Source: Adiantum capillus-veneris
Lineage: Eukaryota; Streptophyta; Polypodiopsida; Polypodiales; Pteridaceae
Direction: 5' to 3'
Assembly: GCA_014529385.2 (NCBI GenBank)
Contig: CM043960.1
Location: 125,772,043-125,836,042, forward strand
DNA length: 64,000 nt
Below the pieces are notes generated by a model, which saw nothing but the letters and a program-made list of their open reading frames with translations, did no database searches and was not told where the DNA came from. The translations under genes and the position numbers were made by a program. This document shows positions 1 through 10,769 of this stretch, one piece after another. Numbering within the stretch: the stretch's first letter is position 1; each line of letters starts with the position of its first letter.

Positions 1-1117
1 TTTTCCATAGAAACCTTTTTACTGGTTTTAAGAACTCTTTCCAGTGACGCTTAGCCATCTTGAGGAGCGGGCTAGTGTAGGCAACATAAGGAATCATGAA
101 GGCATTTATCACTTTTATCCGACTTTGGAATGGGAGAAGAGCATACTCCCACCTACTCATTTTTATTTTGATTTTTTCAAGCACCCACTCAAATCTTTGC
201 TTGTGAGTTACATCCACCCCCAAGGGTGCTCCTAGATGTCTAAAGATGTTCCCTTTTGTGACAATCTCCCCTGACCAGTCAGAAGGGTCAATTGAGTCAT
301 TTTTCGATAGGGAGATCAGCCTTGACTTCTCTATATTACACTTGGACCCCGAATCTACCGAGAATATTTGTACAATCTCCAGAGCTTTCCTGATGTCTTG
401 GGGGCACACCTTCAAGAAAAGAAGAGAATCGTCTGCAAAAAGTTTTGCAAGGAGTTGGCTATTTCCTGGTAAAGCCAGGCCTTGCAACTCCCCTCGTTTT
501 GCACTAGCTTCAAGTGCCATGATTAAAGGATGCGATCCTATGGCAAAAATCAGGGGGGCGAAAGGGCATCCCTGCTTAATAGACCTCTTAACCTCAAAAG
601 AGCCCACAATTCTATCGTTGAATAGGAGCTCTGACTGGCTTCCAGCCCCCAATACACGTTCCAGACGACATAGGCGAGGCCCAAAGCCCAGAGCTTCCAT
701 GACGGCTTCAATATATGAACATATTATTCTGTCATAAGCCTTATCCGGGTCCCAACTGCAGCAGCAGAATGCATTCTTGCTTTGTGACAGTTGCGTATTC
801 GATGCCCACCATTGCTGCCAAGATGTTATCATAGATGGACCTTCCTTTGATGAATCCATGTTGGTGGGGAGAGATGATCTTGTTTAGTAAGAGGGCAAGT
901 CTGAGGGCTACTGCTTTAGCAATAATTTTGTAGGCCACCGACATCATCGTTATAGGGTGCCAATGTTTAAGTTGAGAACAACAGATTTTCTTTGGGATAG
1001 GGTTGATAAGCCCTCTCTTTACACTTATCTCCATCGACCCTTCGACAATGGATTTATTGGCCAACCTTGTGATTGGGCCCTTGAGAACCATTATATCTTA
1101 GGGCTTGAAGGATGCCC
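1..1117 (-). mobile_element. LINE reverse transcriptase fragment (LINE-1 type, copy 1)
   Basis: This is part of the polymerase of a non-LTR retrotransposon, which copies its RNA at the target site. From about 1091 down to 775 the frame shows RT fingers motifs (GLINPIPKK, WHPITMMSVAYKIIAKA, QHGFIKGRSIYDN). A one-base frameshift near 760 moves it to a frame with DPDKAYDR, then SIKQGCPFAPLIFA and the catalytic box FADDSLLF (about 424-435). That second frame stays open to position 1, so the element continues outside the window. The palm motif is FADD, an accepted variant of YADD. No endonuclease part is visible: copia A is inserted at the upstream side. The family is recognised by motif order only; a clade is not assigned. 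A second copy lies at 18918-19350. Confidence 0.85.
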
Positions 1118-1122
1118 TTGGT

Positions 1123-1443
1123 TGTAAAGAAAGAGGATGCAAGAGAGCTACACAAGACAAGCACAAAGCACACAGAGATGGAAAGCTTCTTCTTCTTCTC
1201 ACAGAAAAGAGAGTACAAAATGACTAAGTGCTAAAACTGAAAAGTAGCACATATGTACATGTGGTCACTAAGTGTGAACTAGCTAGAAGCGTACTAGGCT
1301 GGCACTATAAGTGTAGTCCAGCTGTAGAATCACTGGCAGAGATCCTCAGTGTCGGTCACCTAGCGCGCCAGTGAATAAATGCCGTAAGCGGCCAAGACCC
1401 ATAGTGGATGCCAGCTCAAGATGTAGAGCTCGACATCTCAACA
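1123..1443 (-). repeat. 3' LTR of copia A
   Basis: The 321-bp terminal repeat starts TGTAAAGAAAG and ends CTCAACA on the plus strand. It is nearly identical to 5566-5886. It is the downstream LTR because coding runs on the minus strand. Confidence 0.95.
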
Positions 1444-1455
1444 CTCCCCCTCGAG
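1444..1455 (-). other. Polypurine tract of copia A
   Basis: On the minus strand this reads CTCGAGGGGGAG, directly next to the 3' LTR. It is the expected primer site for plus-strand DNA synthesis. Confidence 0.8.
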
Positions 1456-1503
1456 CTCTGCACGTCGCAGAGTCCAAGCATAGTCCGGAAACGTCGAAGC
1501 TTC

Positions 1504-2262
1504 TCAGCTCCGAGGGCCTTGGGTAAAGATATCCTCTATCTGCTCCTCTGTGCTGACGTAGACCAAGTCGATGTCGCCCGCCAACACTCGCTCTCGAACG
1601 TAGTGGTAATGGACCTCTATGTGCTTGGTCCTGGCATGGAACACTGGGTTCCTAGACAACTGCATGCTGCTGAGGTTGTCACAATGGATGACAATCTGCT
1701 GGTCCACCTGCACTCCCAAGTCCTCAAGTAATGTGCGTAGCCAAGCTACCTCGCACGCCGCAACTGCTGCACCTCTGTACTCGGCCTCTGTGCTCGATAA
1801 ATCAACCGTAGGTTGCTTTTTGCTACTCCAAGTAACAACAGCACTCCCAAAAGAGAACATGAAGCCACTAGTAGATCTCCTATCAACAATGCTACCTGCC
1901 CAATCTGCATTTGTATACCCATACAATGCTAATGGCACATCTGCTGCATAGAACAATGCGTAGTCAAGAGTCCCTTGCACATACCGAAGTGAGCGTCATA
2001 CTCCATCCAAATGTGGCTTCCTCGAAAGCTGCATGAACTGACTCTCCAAGCCTAGTGTGTAGCTCAAGTCTGGCCTCGTGATAGTCAAGTAGATTAGACT
2101 ACCCACAATCTTCCTGTACATCTTGACATCCTCAACAACATCACCCTTCTCTGCACTCAGCTTTGCATTCACATCCAAGGGAATAGAAATTGGCTTACAA
2201 TCAGCCATACTATACTTTGACAACATGTCCAAAGCATATTGTCTCTGTGAACAGCCATACAC
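1504..2262 (-). pseudogene. Copia A RT C-terminus and RNase H
   Basis: This is the end of copia pol. RNase H would degrade template RNA during reverse transcription. Fragment 1996-2262 carries MYGCSQRQYALDML and YRKIVGSLIYLTITRPDLSY, the usual link between RT and RNase H. Fragment 1504-1980 has DWAGSIVDRRSTSGF, SSTEAEYRGA, HCDNLSSMQL and RTKHIEVHYHYVRE, all copia RNase H signatures with acidic residues in place. An in-frame interruption near 1985 and a frameshift to the RT frame near 2240 break the polyprotein. The terminal LFTKAL-type motif reads IFTQGP. Confidence 0.9.
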
Positions 2263-3241
2263 CCTCTGGAGTCCCGATCACCTCAATGCCAAGAAAGTAG
2301 CGCAACTCGCCCAAATCTTTCATTTCAAACTCCTGTTTGAGAAGACCCTTCACATGGTCAATCTCCATAGCATTGTCACCCACAATAATAAGGTCATCTA
2401 CATATATGGTAATGACTACAATCCCCACATCACTCTCACGTACATAGAGCGAATGATCAGCATGAGCTCTCCTAAACCCAATACTGACAAGATACTTGGC
2501 AATCCTGTCATACCATGCTCTAGAGCCCTGCTTCAAACCATACAAAGCTTTGAGAAGTCTGCATACATAATCTGGGTAACCTGGATCGACATAACTAGGT
2601 GGCTGATCCATATACACTTCCTCTTGCAACTCACCATTCAAGAAGGCATTCTTTACATCCATTTGATGCATAATCCATCCTCTAGATGCAGCCACTGCTA
2701 TGACAGCTCTCACAGTCGTCATCTTTGCCACTGGAGCAAAGGTCTCCTCATAGTCTATGCCATACGTCTGTGCATAACCCTTTGCGACCAGCCTTGCTTT
2801 GTGACGCTCAATTTTACCATCAGCCTTATGCTTGGTTTTATACACCCATTTACAGCCAATAGCTTTCTTGCCACTTGGCAATGGCACCAACTCCCATGTG
2901 TCATTTTCTTCCAATGCAGCCATCTCTTCATTCATTGCATCATCCCAATGCACATTTCCAACTGCATCCTCAAAACATGTGGGCTCCACATCCTGTATCA
3001 CCTTAGCCATGTAGGCTTGATGATGCGCTAGATACCCATCATAAGTCAATTTTTGAACTGGATTTTTGACTCTGTTAGATCTGCGCGGTCCTGGGTCACT
3101 CCTTTGCCCTCTAGAATCTTCTTGTACTTTCCTTACACCAGGTGCCCTGACAGCTGGAATTCCAAATTCCTCATCAAGACTTTGTTCAGAACCATCTGAA
3201 TCCATGTCTACATGTGAAAAACCTGATGATGCATCAGCCAT
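2210..3241 (-). pseudogene. Copia A reverse transcriptase
   Basis: The RT domain copies element RNA into DNA inside virus-like particles. Visible motifs in order are WELVPLPSGKKAIGCKWVYK, ARLVAKGYAQ, DYEETFAPVAKMTTVRA, MDVKNAFLNGEL, ALYGLKQGSRAWYDR, the catalytic box YVDDL and ELRYFLGIEV. The stretch is an uninterrupted 343-codon frame of normal copia RT length. It loses frame at both ends, so it could not be made as part of one polyprotein. Confidence 0.92.
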
Positions 3242-3377
3242 AAAGGGAGGTTCATCAACCTTTTCCTTTCCTTTTCGTGATACGTTTTCTGTACCTGCTG
3301 GTGGAGTAACCTGTGTACGTAGTCTACCATTCCATGGCTTCTCAACAGAGCCACAAGAAGAGGGCTCTTGTGGTCCA

Positions 3378-4241
3378 CTACTGTGGCCTCACATTTTGTA
3401 CAACCACATCATCTTTTATATCAGCCCCAATAGTGCCATGTGCATTATTGTACCAGCTGCTCATCTCATCAAAGACTACATCTCTGCTCACTCGTAATTC
3501 TCGTGTAGTAGGATTGTAGCACCTGTACCCCTTTTGTTCAAGGGAATATCCCACAAGAATACATTTCTCTGCTTTAGGATCCAATTTCCTACGCAACTCA
3601 TCTGGTACATGCATGTAAGCTATGCAACCAAACACTTTCAAGTGTGCCAAATCAGGCTTTGTACCTGTAAACTTTTCCTCAGGTGTTACATCATGCACCG
3701 CAGCTGTAGGTGTCCTGTTCATAATGTACACAGCTGTATTTACAGCTTCAACCCAGAAATGATGAGGCATGTTCTTCTCATTCATCAATGCACGTGCAAC
3801 CTCTGCAATGTGCGTGCTGCGCAATCTCTGCTCATTGACATGGCCAATGCATTTGTGCCAAATGTCAACATCAGCCACAACACATGTGCCCTGTGCAAAT
3901 AATGCAGCGTTTACCACAGGCATGTCTACATTCAACGTAAACATTCTGCCCACACATTTGCCCTCTGTGATCAGCTTACAGCCATTCTCGAAATCTTCTA
4001 CATAACACCCATTTGGATTGAAGCGAACATGCAAACCCTGCTCAACCATTTGTCCAACAGAAACAAGATTCTTTGTAATGTTTGGGACATGAAGTACATC
4101 TGCTAAGTACTTTGATTTCCCACTCTTTGTATTTAGAGGTATGTCCCCTACATGAGCAATGGGGTGAGCTGTGTCATCTCCTGTCTGCACATAGCCTGAC
4201 ACATCTGGTTTGCGCACCTGAATCCACATACCAAACATCAT
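3378..4241 (-). pseudogene. Copia A integrase remnant lacking the catalytic core
   Basis: Integrase would insert the cDNA into the genome. This 287-codon frame starts with the segment after protease (LADVLHVPNITKNLVSVGQM), enters the pre-integrase zinc region (DIWHKCIGHVNEQRLRS), and then jumps to ARALMNEKNMPHHFWVEAV, the part that normally follows the D,D35E core. The two sides meet in frame at about 3798-3815. The H-D, DNGGEY and QNGVAERKNR motifs are absent. The C-terminal part (KVFGCIAYMHVP, ILVGYSLEQKGYRCY) is normal. A frame break near 3300 separates it from RT. Confidence 0.9.
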
Positions 4242-5273
4242 CTTGGGTGGAATTATCTGCAGTCATTGTATTCATTACATGTTGCATAACAAACATGCGC
4301 TCGTTTTTGTTGTCATCTGCATCTCTGCTAGTAGATGCATAGTTGCCATGTTCTCTCTTTCCACTTGCTTTTCCCTTTGGACAGCCACGTGACATGTGAC
4401 CTCTTTCACCACAAGTCCAACATTCTCTGCTATCTGCAGTATGTTTCTGCCTGCTTGATCCTGCACCACGACCTCTTTGAATCCCCCTACCTTGAGACTT
4501 GTTTCCCCTACCACCTGTATTGTTTTGACTTGATTCACCTTCTTGAAATTGGCCCCTGCAACCACTTGGTCCTCGACCACGACCTCTACCTCTACCTCTG
4601 TTGGAGTTAGAATAGAAGGCTTGTTTAGACCTATTTCTGCCATGAGAAGTAGATGTGTCAAGACCAAGGTTCTTCTCTTCAAGAATAAGCATAGAAATCA
4701 AATCTTGGAACACAGGGATGTCGTCTCTTGTATTCATGGAAGACCTGAAATGTACATACTCATCTCCTAGACCTTCCAAGCATGCACGGACAATGTCATC
4801 GTCTTCCACTGAGACTTTAATAGATCCAAGAGCCTCAATGATACTCTTGATCTTCAAGGCATAATCATTGATGGAGAGGTTGTTCCTCTTAACCTGATTT
4901 AGCTCCGGCTTTAGTTGAAGCTTCCTGGCCTTGGTGTTCACTCGAACACTCTGCCTAAGTTTTTCCATGCAATGGCGGGGGTTTCAACATCCTCTAGATA
5001 GCCCATCATGCCATCTGTGATTCTCATAGAAAGCCAATACATCACTTTGCTCTGGCCTTGTTGCCAGTCCCTCAAAGATTTTCTTTATTCTGCTGTAGCA
5101 TTTGCCTCGGGAATCTGTGGTTCCTTTTCATTGTCTCTTTCTACATAGTCCCAATAACCTTTTCCTTTTAGGAAATTAGTTATTCTGAACTTCCATGCAG
5201 GGTAGTTATTTTTCTCAAGCTTCTCAGTAACAATCTGAGTGAAAACGTCAGACATCTTGAAGCACAGAGACAA
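4174..5273 (-). pseudogene. Copia A gag and protease start
   Basis: Gag forms the particle and binds RNA. The N-terminal fragment (5085-5273, LEKNNYPAWKFRITNFLKGK) is the copia gag start. After a frame break at about 4970-5080 the frame 4174-4968 holds the middle of gag (NDYALKIKSIIEAL, LEGLGDEYVHF), an Arg/Gly-rich linker, and a CCHC knuckle C-WTC-GERGH-MSRG-C. The frame ends in WYVDSGA, the start of the aspartic protease with its catalytic D-S-G-A. The protease then passes into the next frame. Confidence 0.88.
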
Positions 5274-5553
5274 AATAGTTGCAATCTACAAAAACCTGCA
5301 AATCTGCTGAACCTGCTATCATGGTACCTGTAACGCTTTCTACACTCAACGAGTGTCCACAATCAAGTGTACATACAACCACTGTACTTGTATAGTAAAT
5401 CTCTGTGTACTGCACTTTGGAGACCTGTTCAGAAACTTGTACGAACGAACAAACTTGTATTGCACTATGGAAACCTGTTCAGAAACCTGTCGTGGATTGT
5501 GAACGAAGAGATTGTGATGCTCTTGCTCTCTTAGCCTCTCTTGCCTGCACCAG

Positions 5554-5565
5554 GCTCTGATACCA
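5554..5565 (-). other. Primer binding site of copia A (initiator tRNA-Met)
   Basis: On the minus strand this reads TGGTATCAGAGC immediately after the 5' LTR. It is complementary to the 3' end of plant initiator tRNA-Met, the usual copia primer. Confidence 0.9.
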
Positions 5566-5886
5566 TGTAAAGAAAGACGATGGAAGAGAGCTACACAAGA
5601 CAAGCACAAAGCACACAGAGATGGAAAGCTTCTTCTTCTTTTCACAGAAAAGAGAGTACAAAATGACTAAGTGCTAAAATTGAAAAGTAGCACATATGTA
5701 CATGCGGTCACTAAGTGTGAACTCACTAGAAGCGTACTAGGCTGGCACTATAAGTGTAGTCCAGCTGTAGAATCACTGGCAGAGATCCTCCGTGTCGGTC
5801 ACCTAACGTGCCAGTGAGTAAATGTCGTAAGCGGCCAAGACCCGTAGTGGATGCCAGCTCAAGATGTAGAGCTCGACATCTCAACA
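5566..5886 (-). repeat. 5' LTR of copia A
   Basis: This is the 321-bp partner of 1123-1443. It would hold the promoter for minus-strand transcription. It is followed by the target duplication TTGGT. Confidence 0.95.
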
Positions 5887-5920
5887 TTGGTGAGATATAG
5901 TGCCTATGAGCTCAATGATG

Positions 5921-5923
<3 letters not shown>

Positions 5924-5975
<52 letters not shown>
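5924..5975. repeat. (CT)n microsatellite
   Basis: An almost pure CT run lies directly before the open frame of the next LINE. A similar CT/CA run follows the 3' end of that LINE at 7600. Confidence 0.95.
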
Positions 5976-5979
<4 letters not shown>

Positions 5980-5984
5980 GAAAG

Positions 5985-7545
5985 AAAAAAAATTGTATTG
6001 TTGCTTTGCGAATTTCAAGAAAGCTTTTGACATGGTACCGCGAGGAAATCTTTGGAGACGTATGCAAAACCTTCAAGTGCGAAGAGAATTTATGCATGCA
6101 GTCTTTCGCATCTACCAAAAAGTGATATGTCGACTACGTATGGGAGATGGAATTTTAGAATTTTTTGCAAGCACCATTGGTGTGAAACAAGGATGCCCAC
6201 TTTCTTCAACCCTCTTTGGACTACTCATTGATGAATTGGAATGCATGGTTCTTGATTTTATGCAGCAAGAAGGCATAGAAGAGGTTAAGATCGAAAATGC
6301 GGTGATCATGCTTTTGCTTTATGCCAATGATGTAGTGTTCTTGGCACATACTTTAGAAGATGCACAAAAGCTTATGAGTGTCTTAGAAGGCTTTTTCCTA
6401 CATAGCGGGCTAATCGTGAATGGATCCAAAACCAAGGTTATGCTTGTAAAGACCCTCAATGATGACAAAAATCCATGGATTGTATACAATAGTGAGAAGC
6501 TTAAAGTGGTAGATAGCTTCAAGTACCTTGGCCTTGAGGTTCCATGCAATCATAAATGAAAGGATTGCGCAATGCGTCGCTTGGAATTCGGAAAGAGGGC
6601 TTATTATGCATTTGAGAACATGTGCAATGCTAAAGAGATCAAGTGTTGGGCTCTCAAAAAGTACCTCTTTGACACGTTGGTGACACCGGTGCTTCTTTAT
6701 GGAGTGGAGGTATGGGGTGGTAGCATCGGGAAGTCTACTTGGAAAGAGTTTGAGAATGTCCAAAAGCATTTTCTCACCAACTTTCTCCAAGTCAAGACAC
6801 AAAAACCCTACATGCTCTTACTTCTTGAGTCCGGATTGCTTCCCATTGAGGTCTTGGGCATGCAAAGGGTTGTGGAGTACATGCTTAAGACACAACGTAG
6901 CCCTTTGTATCGACTTCCTAGAATTGCATATGAAGTAAGTCGAAAGGTCCAAAAGACATGCAAGAGCAAAATACGAAGTTCGGGGTGGATGCTTGACATC
7001 AAGAAATGGTTTGGAAGATGGGATGCATGTCACTTGGTCAAGGATGCATCGATTGAGTCGAAGTTAATGAGGCCTTCTTACAACGCCAATGTATCATGGC
7101 TTGGGAGAAATCCGGAGGTTGTCACTTCAGCCATTACACCACACACGTTGCCCCAAACTACAAGTCTCTCTTCTTCTCTGAATGAGGTAGCCAAACCCAT
7201 CCTTACATCCTTGAGCCCATGCCATTGAGTGCGATCCGCACCATTACCTCCATTCGTCTTAGCTTCAATTCTCTACGCTACGAGACAGGACGTTGGGGCA
7301 CTGTCGAGGAGTCTTATCGACTTTGCACCTTATGCCCTTGTCAAGTGCGGGAGAGTGAGTACCGCACACTACTTGAGTGCTCAGTTTTTGACCACATTAG
7401 GTCCTCTTTTGCCCATATATTCATCCATGAGCTCTCCCTACATACCTTCCTCTCTCAACCACGATGTGGACTCTCTATTGCGACATTCATTTCAACCATT
7501 TTTGAGCATCGAGAGTCACTTATGACCTCCACTCACACCACTTGA
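5985..7545 (+). mobile_element. LINE-2: 3' part of a non-LTR retrotransposon (RT, connector, C-terminal zinc motif)
   Basis: Frame 5900-6559 starts inside RT (ANFKKAFDMVPRGNLW, GVKQGCPLSSTLFGLL) and has YANDVVFLA where YADD is expected, so a catalytic aspartate is replaced by Asn. After an in-frame TGA (6557-6559) the same frame continues to 7228 (ALKKYLFDTLVTPVLLYGVE, LPIEVLGMQ). A frameshift near 7220 leads to 7219-7545, which carries LCTLCPCQVRESEYRTLLEC, the Cys/His motif common at LINE C-termini. The N-terminal endonuclease is absent, as in 5'-truncated insertions. The fragment at 26810-28175 may belong to the same or a related family. Confidence 0.87.
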
Positions 7546-7599
7546 CATGTTCATTTGGTCCCATAGGTCATATTTGACCTCTGAGGATGATAATAGAAC

Positions 7600-7607
7600 T
7601 CTCTCTT

Positions 7608-7676
<69 letters not shown>

Positions 7677-7682
7677 AACAAC
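7600..7682. repeat. (CT)n(CA)n compound microsatellite
   Basis: A CT run changes into a CA run and ends CAAACAAACA. It sits about 55 bp past the last LINE-2 stop and may be the element tail or a secondary expansion of it. Confidence 0.93.
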
Positions 7683-7990
7683 CAATAACGTGGATCGACC
7701 TCGTTATTTGCATGCATGTCCGCAAAGCAAGACATCACCAAGTCGACATGAGGCGAGCTTTTTTTTCTCGATAAAAGACAAACTTTTAAAAATCTCTAAA
7801 AAAATAGTAATATTAGTCTTGAAAAAAGTGCTTGAAAAGATAAAGTCAAATATATTTATTCAATAATTAAATTCTTATTAAATAATAAAATATTCACTAA
7901 AATTATCCCTTTTTTGTTATTTATATTTAAATTGAAACATTTATTCTATGCAAAGTAGAAAGTCTATTGACTTTACATTCTGAAAAGGGT

Positions 7991-8187
7991 GTCACTTATT
8001 ACAATGTCAGCCTTTACTTTTGTATTTTAAATTCAACCCTTCACTTTTGTTTTGCAAGGTTTTCTCTTAAGTGAAGCAGAGAATGAATTTGAAAGTATGT
8101 CACTTCTTACAATGTTACCCTTTACTTTTGCATTTTAAATCTAACCCTTCACTTTTGTTTTGCAAGGTTTTCTCTTATGTGAAGCAG
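7991..8187. repeat. 89-bp direct duplication
   Basis: Two similar 89-bp units (7991-8079 and 8099-8187) both run from GTCACTT...ACAATGT to TTTTGCAAGGTTTTCTCTTA. They are separated by 19 bp and differ at only a few sites. Confidence 0.85.
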
Positions 8188-8194
8188 TGAAGCA

Positions 8195-8268
8195 GTGAGT
8201 GACACATAAGGGGTCTCTTCTTCCTTGAAAAGTGAGTGACACATGGAGGGTCTCTCCTTCCTTGAAAA
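8195..8268. repeat. 37-bp tandem duplication
   Basis: GTGAGTGACACAT...GGTCTCT..TTCCTTGAAAA occurs twice with a period of about 37 bp, directly after the 89-bp duplication. Confidence 0.8.
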
Positions 8269-10577
8269 AATCAAGCTGCTTCATATATAATATAGATTGA
8301 TACAAACTTGTTGGCTGCTAAAGGCCTTAGTACACTATGGGTGAAGGTCTTTCAATTTTCACTGCTTGACAAGTGTCCAAAGGGGCCTTGAAAGTCTTCT
8401 GATTATAAAGACATGGTAGTCTTTTAAATGCTACTTTCCAAAGTTGCATTCACCTTTTTGGATTAAAAAGTGTATTAATAGGAGTTTGATTCCATGACAT
8501 GAGGTATTGATAAAGGTCCTTTTATTTAAAAACTTTATGAAAATTAATTTCACTATCTTGTTTTATTATGTTTATTAAATTTACATTTTCTTATGAAAAA
8601 AGCAATAAAATAATTTTGGTGTTTCATTAGGGAATTTGGGAGGTCATTTGGAGGGCCTTATTGAGGAGAGAGAGAGAAGGAGGCACATCCAATGAACAGC
8701 AAGCCAACGTAATGTAGAATAGGAAGAAATAAATCAAAAAATACAAAGAACCTGAGGTAAAACCTCGTTTTTACGACGTTTAAAATATTTATATGTGGGC
8801 CCAAGGTCTGAATGTAGTTATGGTACTAAAAGATAACTACAATAATGTATCATTCTCTCGCCACCAAAAGCTCTTGCTCCATTAACCAGGCGTTCAAAAC
8901 TGAATTTCCCTCCATTGGAAGCAAGTTTACGCTTTCTTCTACCACTCAGAAAGAGCCATGGTTTCTTCTTCTTCTTCTTCCCGTCCTAATAGCTCTAGGG
9001 GTTGTTGTGCTCTCTCCCTAGCCAGCCTCGCCATTAGTCTCCCAAGGAGGCCAAGTAGCACCATAAGCTCTATCACTATCTCAAACTCCATCAATATAGA
9101 TAGTCAATGGCAAAATCAAACAATATACGAAGGTTCTTGGGTTCTTATGCAACCAACAAGGAGGAAAAGATCCTCAACATCAAATCTATTTTGTTCAGCA
9201 TGGAAAGCATGATGCTAGATTTCAAAGTGGAGGTAGGCAAGAAAATTATTAAGGAGTTTTTGGTACAGCATGTCTATAGTCACTCCGATGTCATTGCTAA
9301 TGGTGGAGATGTCTCATTGGCTTATCATCCTAGATGCAACTGTAAGTGTGTTCATAGCCTTCCATCTCTATTCTTTCTTTTAGACCTTGATGTTCTCTTA
9401 ATTTCTTTTTTCTTTTTGAAGAGGTAGAACAATATCAACAGAGGTAGATCAAGTTCTCATAAGTTCTTCATTCGTTTCAGTAGTTAGACTAGGTGGCCTA
9501 TTACATTTTGTTGTTGCAATAGCAAATGTCTGTCCTTTATTGTACGAGGAATAGGAGCCAGTGGAGTGTAGTATAGGTCTCATCTCTGTAATCCACGCTG
9601 ACATTGGTGTTTTATAGTATGATGGAAGAACTAGCAAGATTCGTGCAAATGAGGGAATTTTCTTCTTCAAGCATTTCTACCAGCTCAACCAAAAAAAGAA
9701 AAAGGTACTCTGGTTAAACTCCCTCTCCCTACCAATTGGAGTTGTATTGACTTGCTAGTCTCGGACACCATAGTGTGTGAAGCTCTCAGAAGCAAGCTAT
9801 TTAGGGATGTGAAGAGGTCCCTGTGAGATTCAGTCCCCACTAAATTGGTAAAGATCGCTAATTTTTGTCCTATAATTTTATTTGTGGAAATATTTCACAC
9901 CTGCCACATACATGTTGCAAAGACAATGCTGGTAAGTAAATCTGTAGATGCTTGCTTTTGTGACAAGCTGCTTGATAGAGGGTGGTATGTTAAAGAGACG
10001 GACAACGAACATTGCAAGGTTGCACTGGACACTTTTGTGGCCAAGTACATGATTGGCACAGAGCCCCTTGTCATCTCTTGATGGTACCAGTGCTCTCAAA
10101 TTGTTGCAGGGTACTCTAAGTTTATTCCTATTGATCAAGAGTCGGAAGTCATAGATGTGGAGGTATTCTACTAAGAGCTCAACCTTGTGAAAGTGGTCAC
10201 AATAAGAGAGCAATGAAACCTTTTTCAACTTTGGCACGACATTGTGGACGAGACCGCGGAGAACGAGCCCTCATTGTTCTATTTCTTAATTGGTGGATGC
10301 ATAGAAATGCAATGAAGGGAAAAACATATTTGTTGTAGAGAACTAACTGGCCGAGTCCAAATCGTGCCAATGTAACTTGAATGATACTATATGCATGACT
10401 TCCATTCTAACGTTTCTTACAATTTAAATCTTCTATGTCAATTATGAGACGATTCCCACAATTTGGTTATATCTTTATTTCAATTGTAAGACGAGGTTTG
10501 TCTCACTACCTCTGTCCCTTTGTTAGCTGGTAGTGTGACTACTGTATATTTTGAACAACATATGTAGGGTTTGATGC

Positions 10578-10580
<3 letters not shown>

Positions 10581-10617
<37 letters not shown>

Positions 10618-10658
10618 TCTCTCTCACACACACACACACTCTCTCTCTCACACACACA

Positions 10659-10732
<74 letters not shown>
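10581..10732. repeat. Compound (CT)n/(CA)n microsatellite
   Basis: The block alternates CT and CA tracts for about 150 bp and ends in a pure CA run. Open frames across it are low-complexity artefacts. Confidence 0.95.
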
Positions 10733-10733
<1 letters not shown>

Positions 10734-10769
10734 TGTATTATTTAAGGACCATTAGCTTATTGGACACCC

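Larger units (their letters stand above)
1123..5886 (-). mobile_element. Ty1/copia LTR retrotransposon A, LTR-complete, integrase core deleted
   Basis: The element has two 321-bp LTRs beginning TG and ending CA, flanked by the 5-bp duplication TTGGT (1118-1122 and 5887-5891). A PBS for initiator tRNA-Met abuts the 5' LTR and a purine tract abuts the 3' LTR. Reading on the minus strand the order is gag, protease, integrase remnant, RT, RNase H, which is the copia order. The LTRs differ at about 13 sites by eye. Pol is broken by frameshifts near 2240, 3300 and 4970, and the integrase catalytic core is missing, so this copy is non-autonomous. It is inserted beside LINE-derived sequence. Confidence 0.95.
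7683..10580. other. No gene recognised; AT-rich intergenic DNA
   Basis: Apart from the tandem duplications listed separately, no convincing coding, RNA or transposon signature is visible. Short open frames (8958-9212, 9107-9427, 9845-10081, all plus) show no familiar motif or composition bias and are not called. The first 700 bp are strongly A+T rich. Confidence 0.6.

Noticed and set aside
246..737. 163-codon plus-strand frame
   Set aside because: Antisense shadow of the LINE RT palm on the minus strand.
2123..3031. 302-codon plus-strand frame
   Set aside because: It is antisense to the copia A RT, whose minus-strand motifs are unambiguous. The plus frame has no domain.
8958..10081. Possible small genes (8958-9212, 9107-9427, 9845-10081)
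   Set aside because: No recognisable motif, no splice-consistent neighbours, overlapping frames and low-complexity Ser runs.
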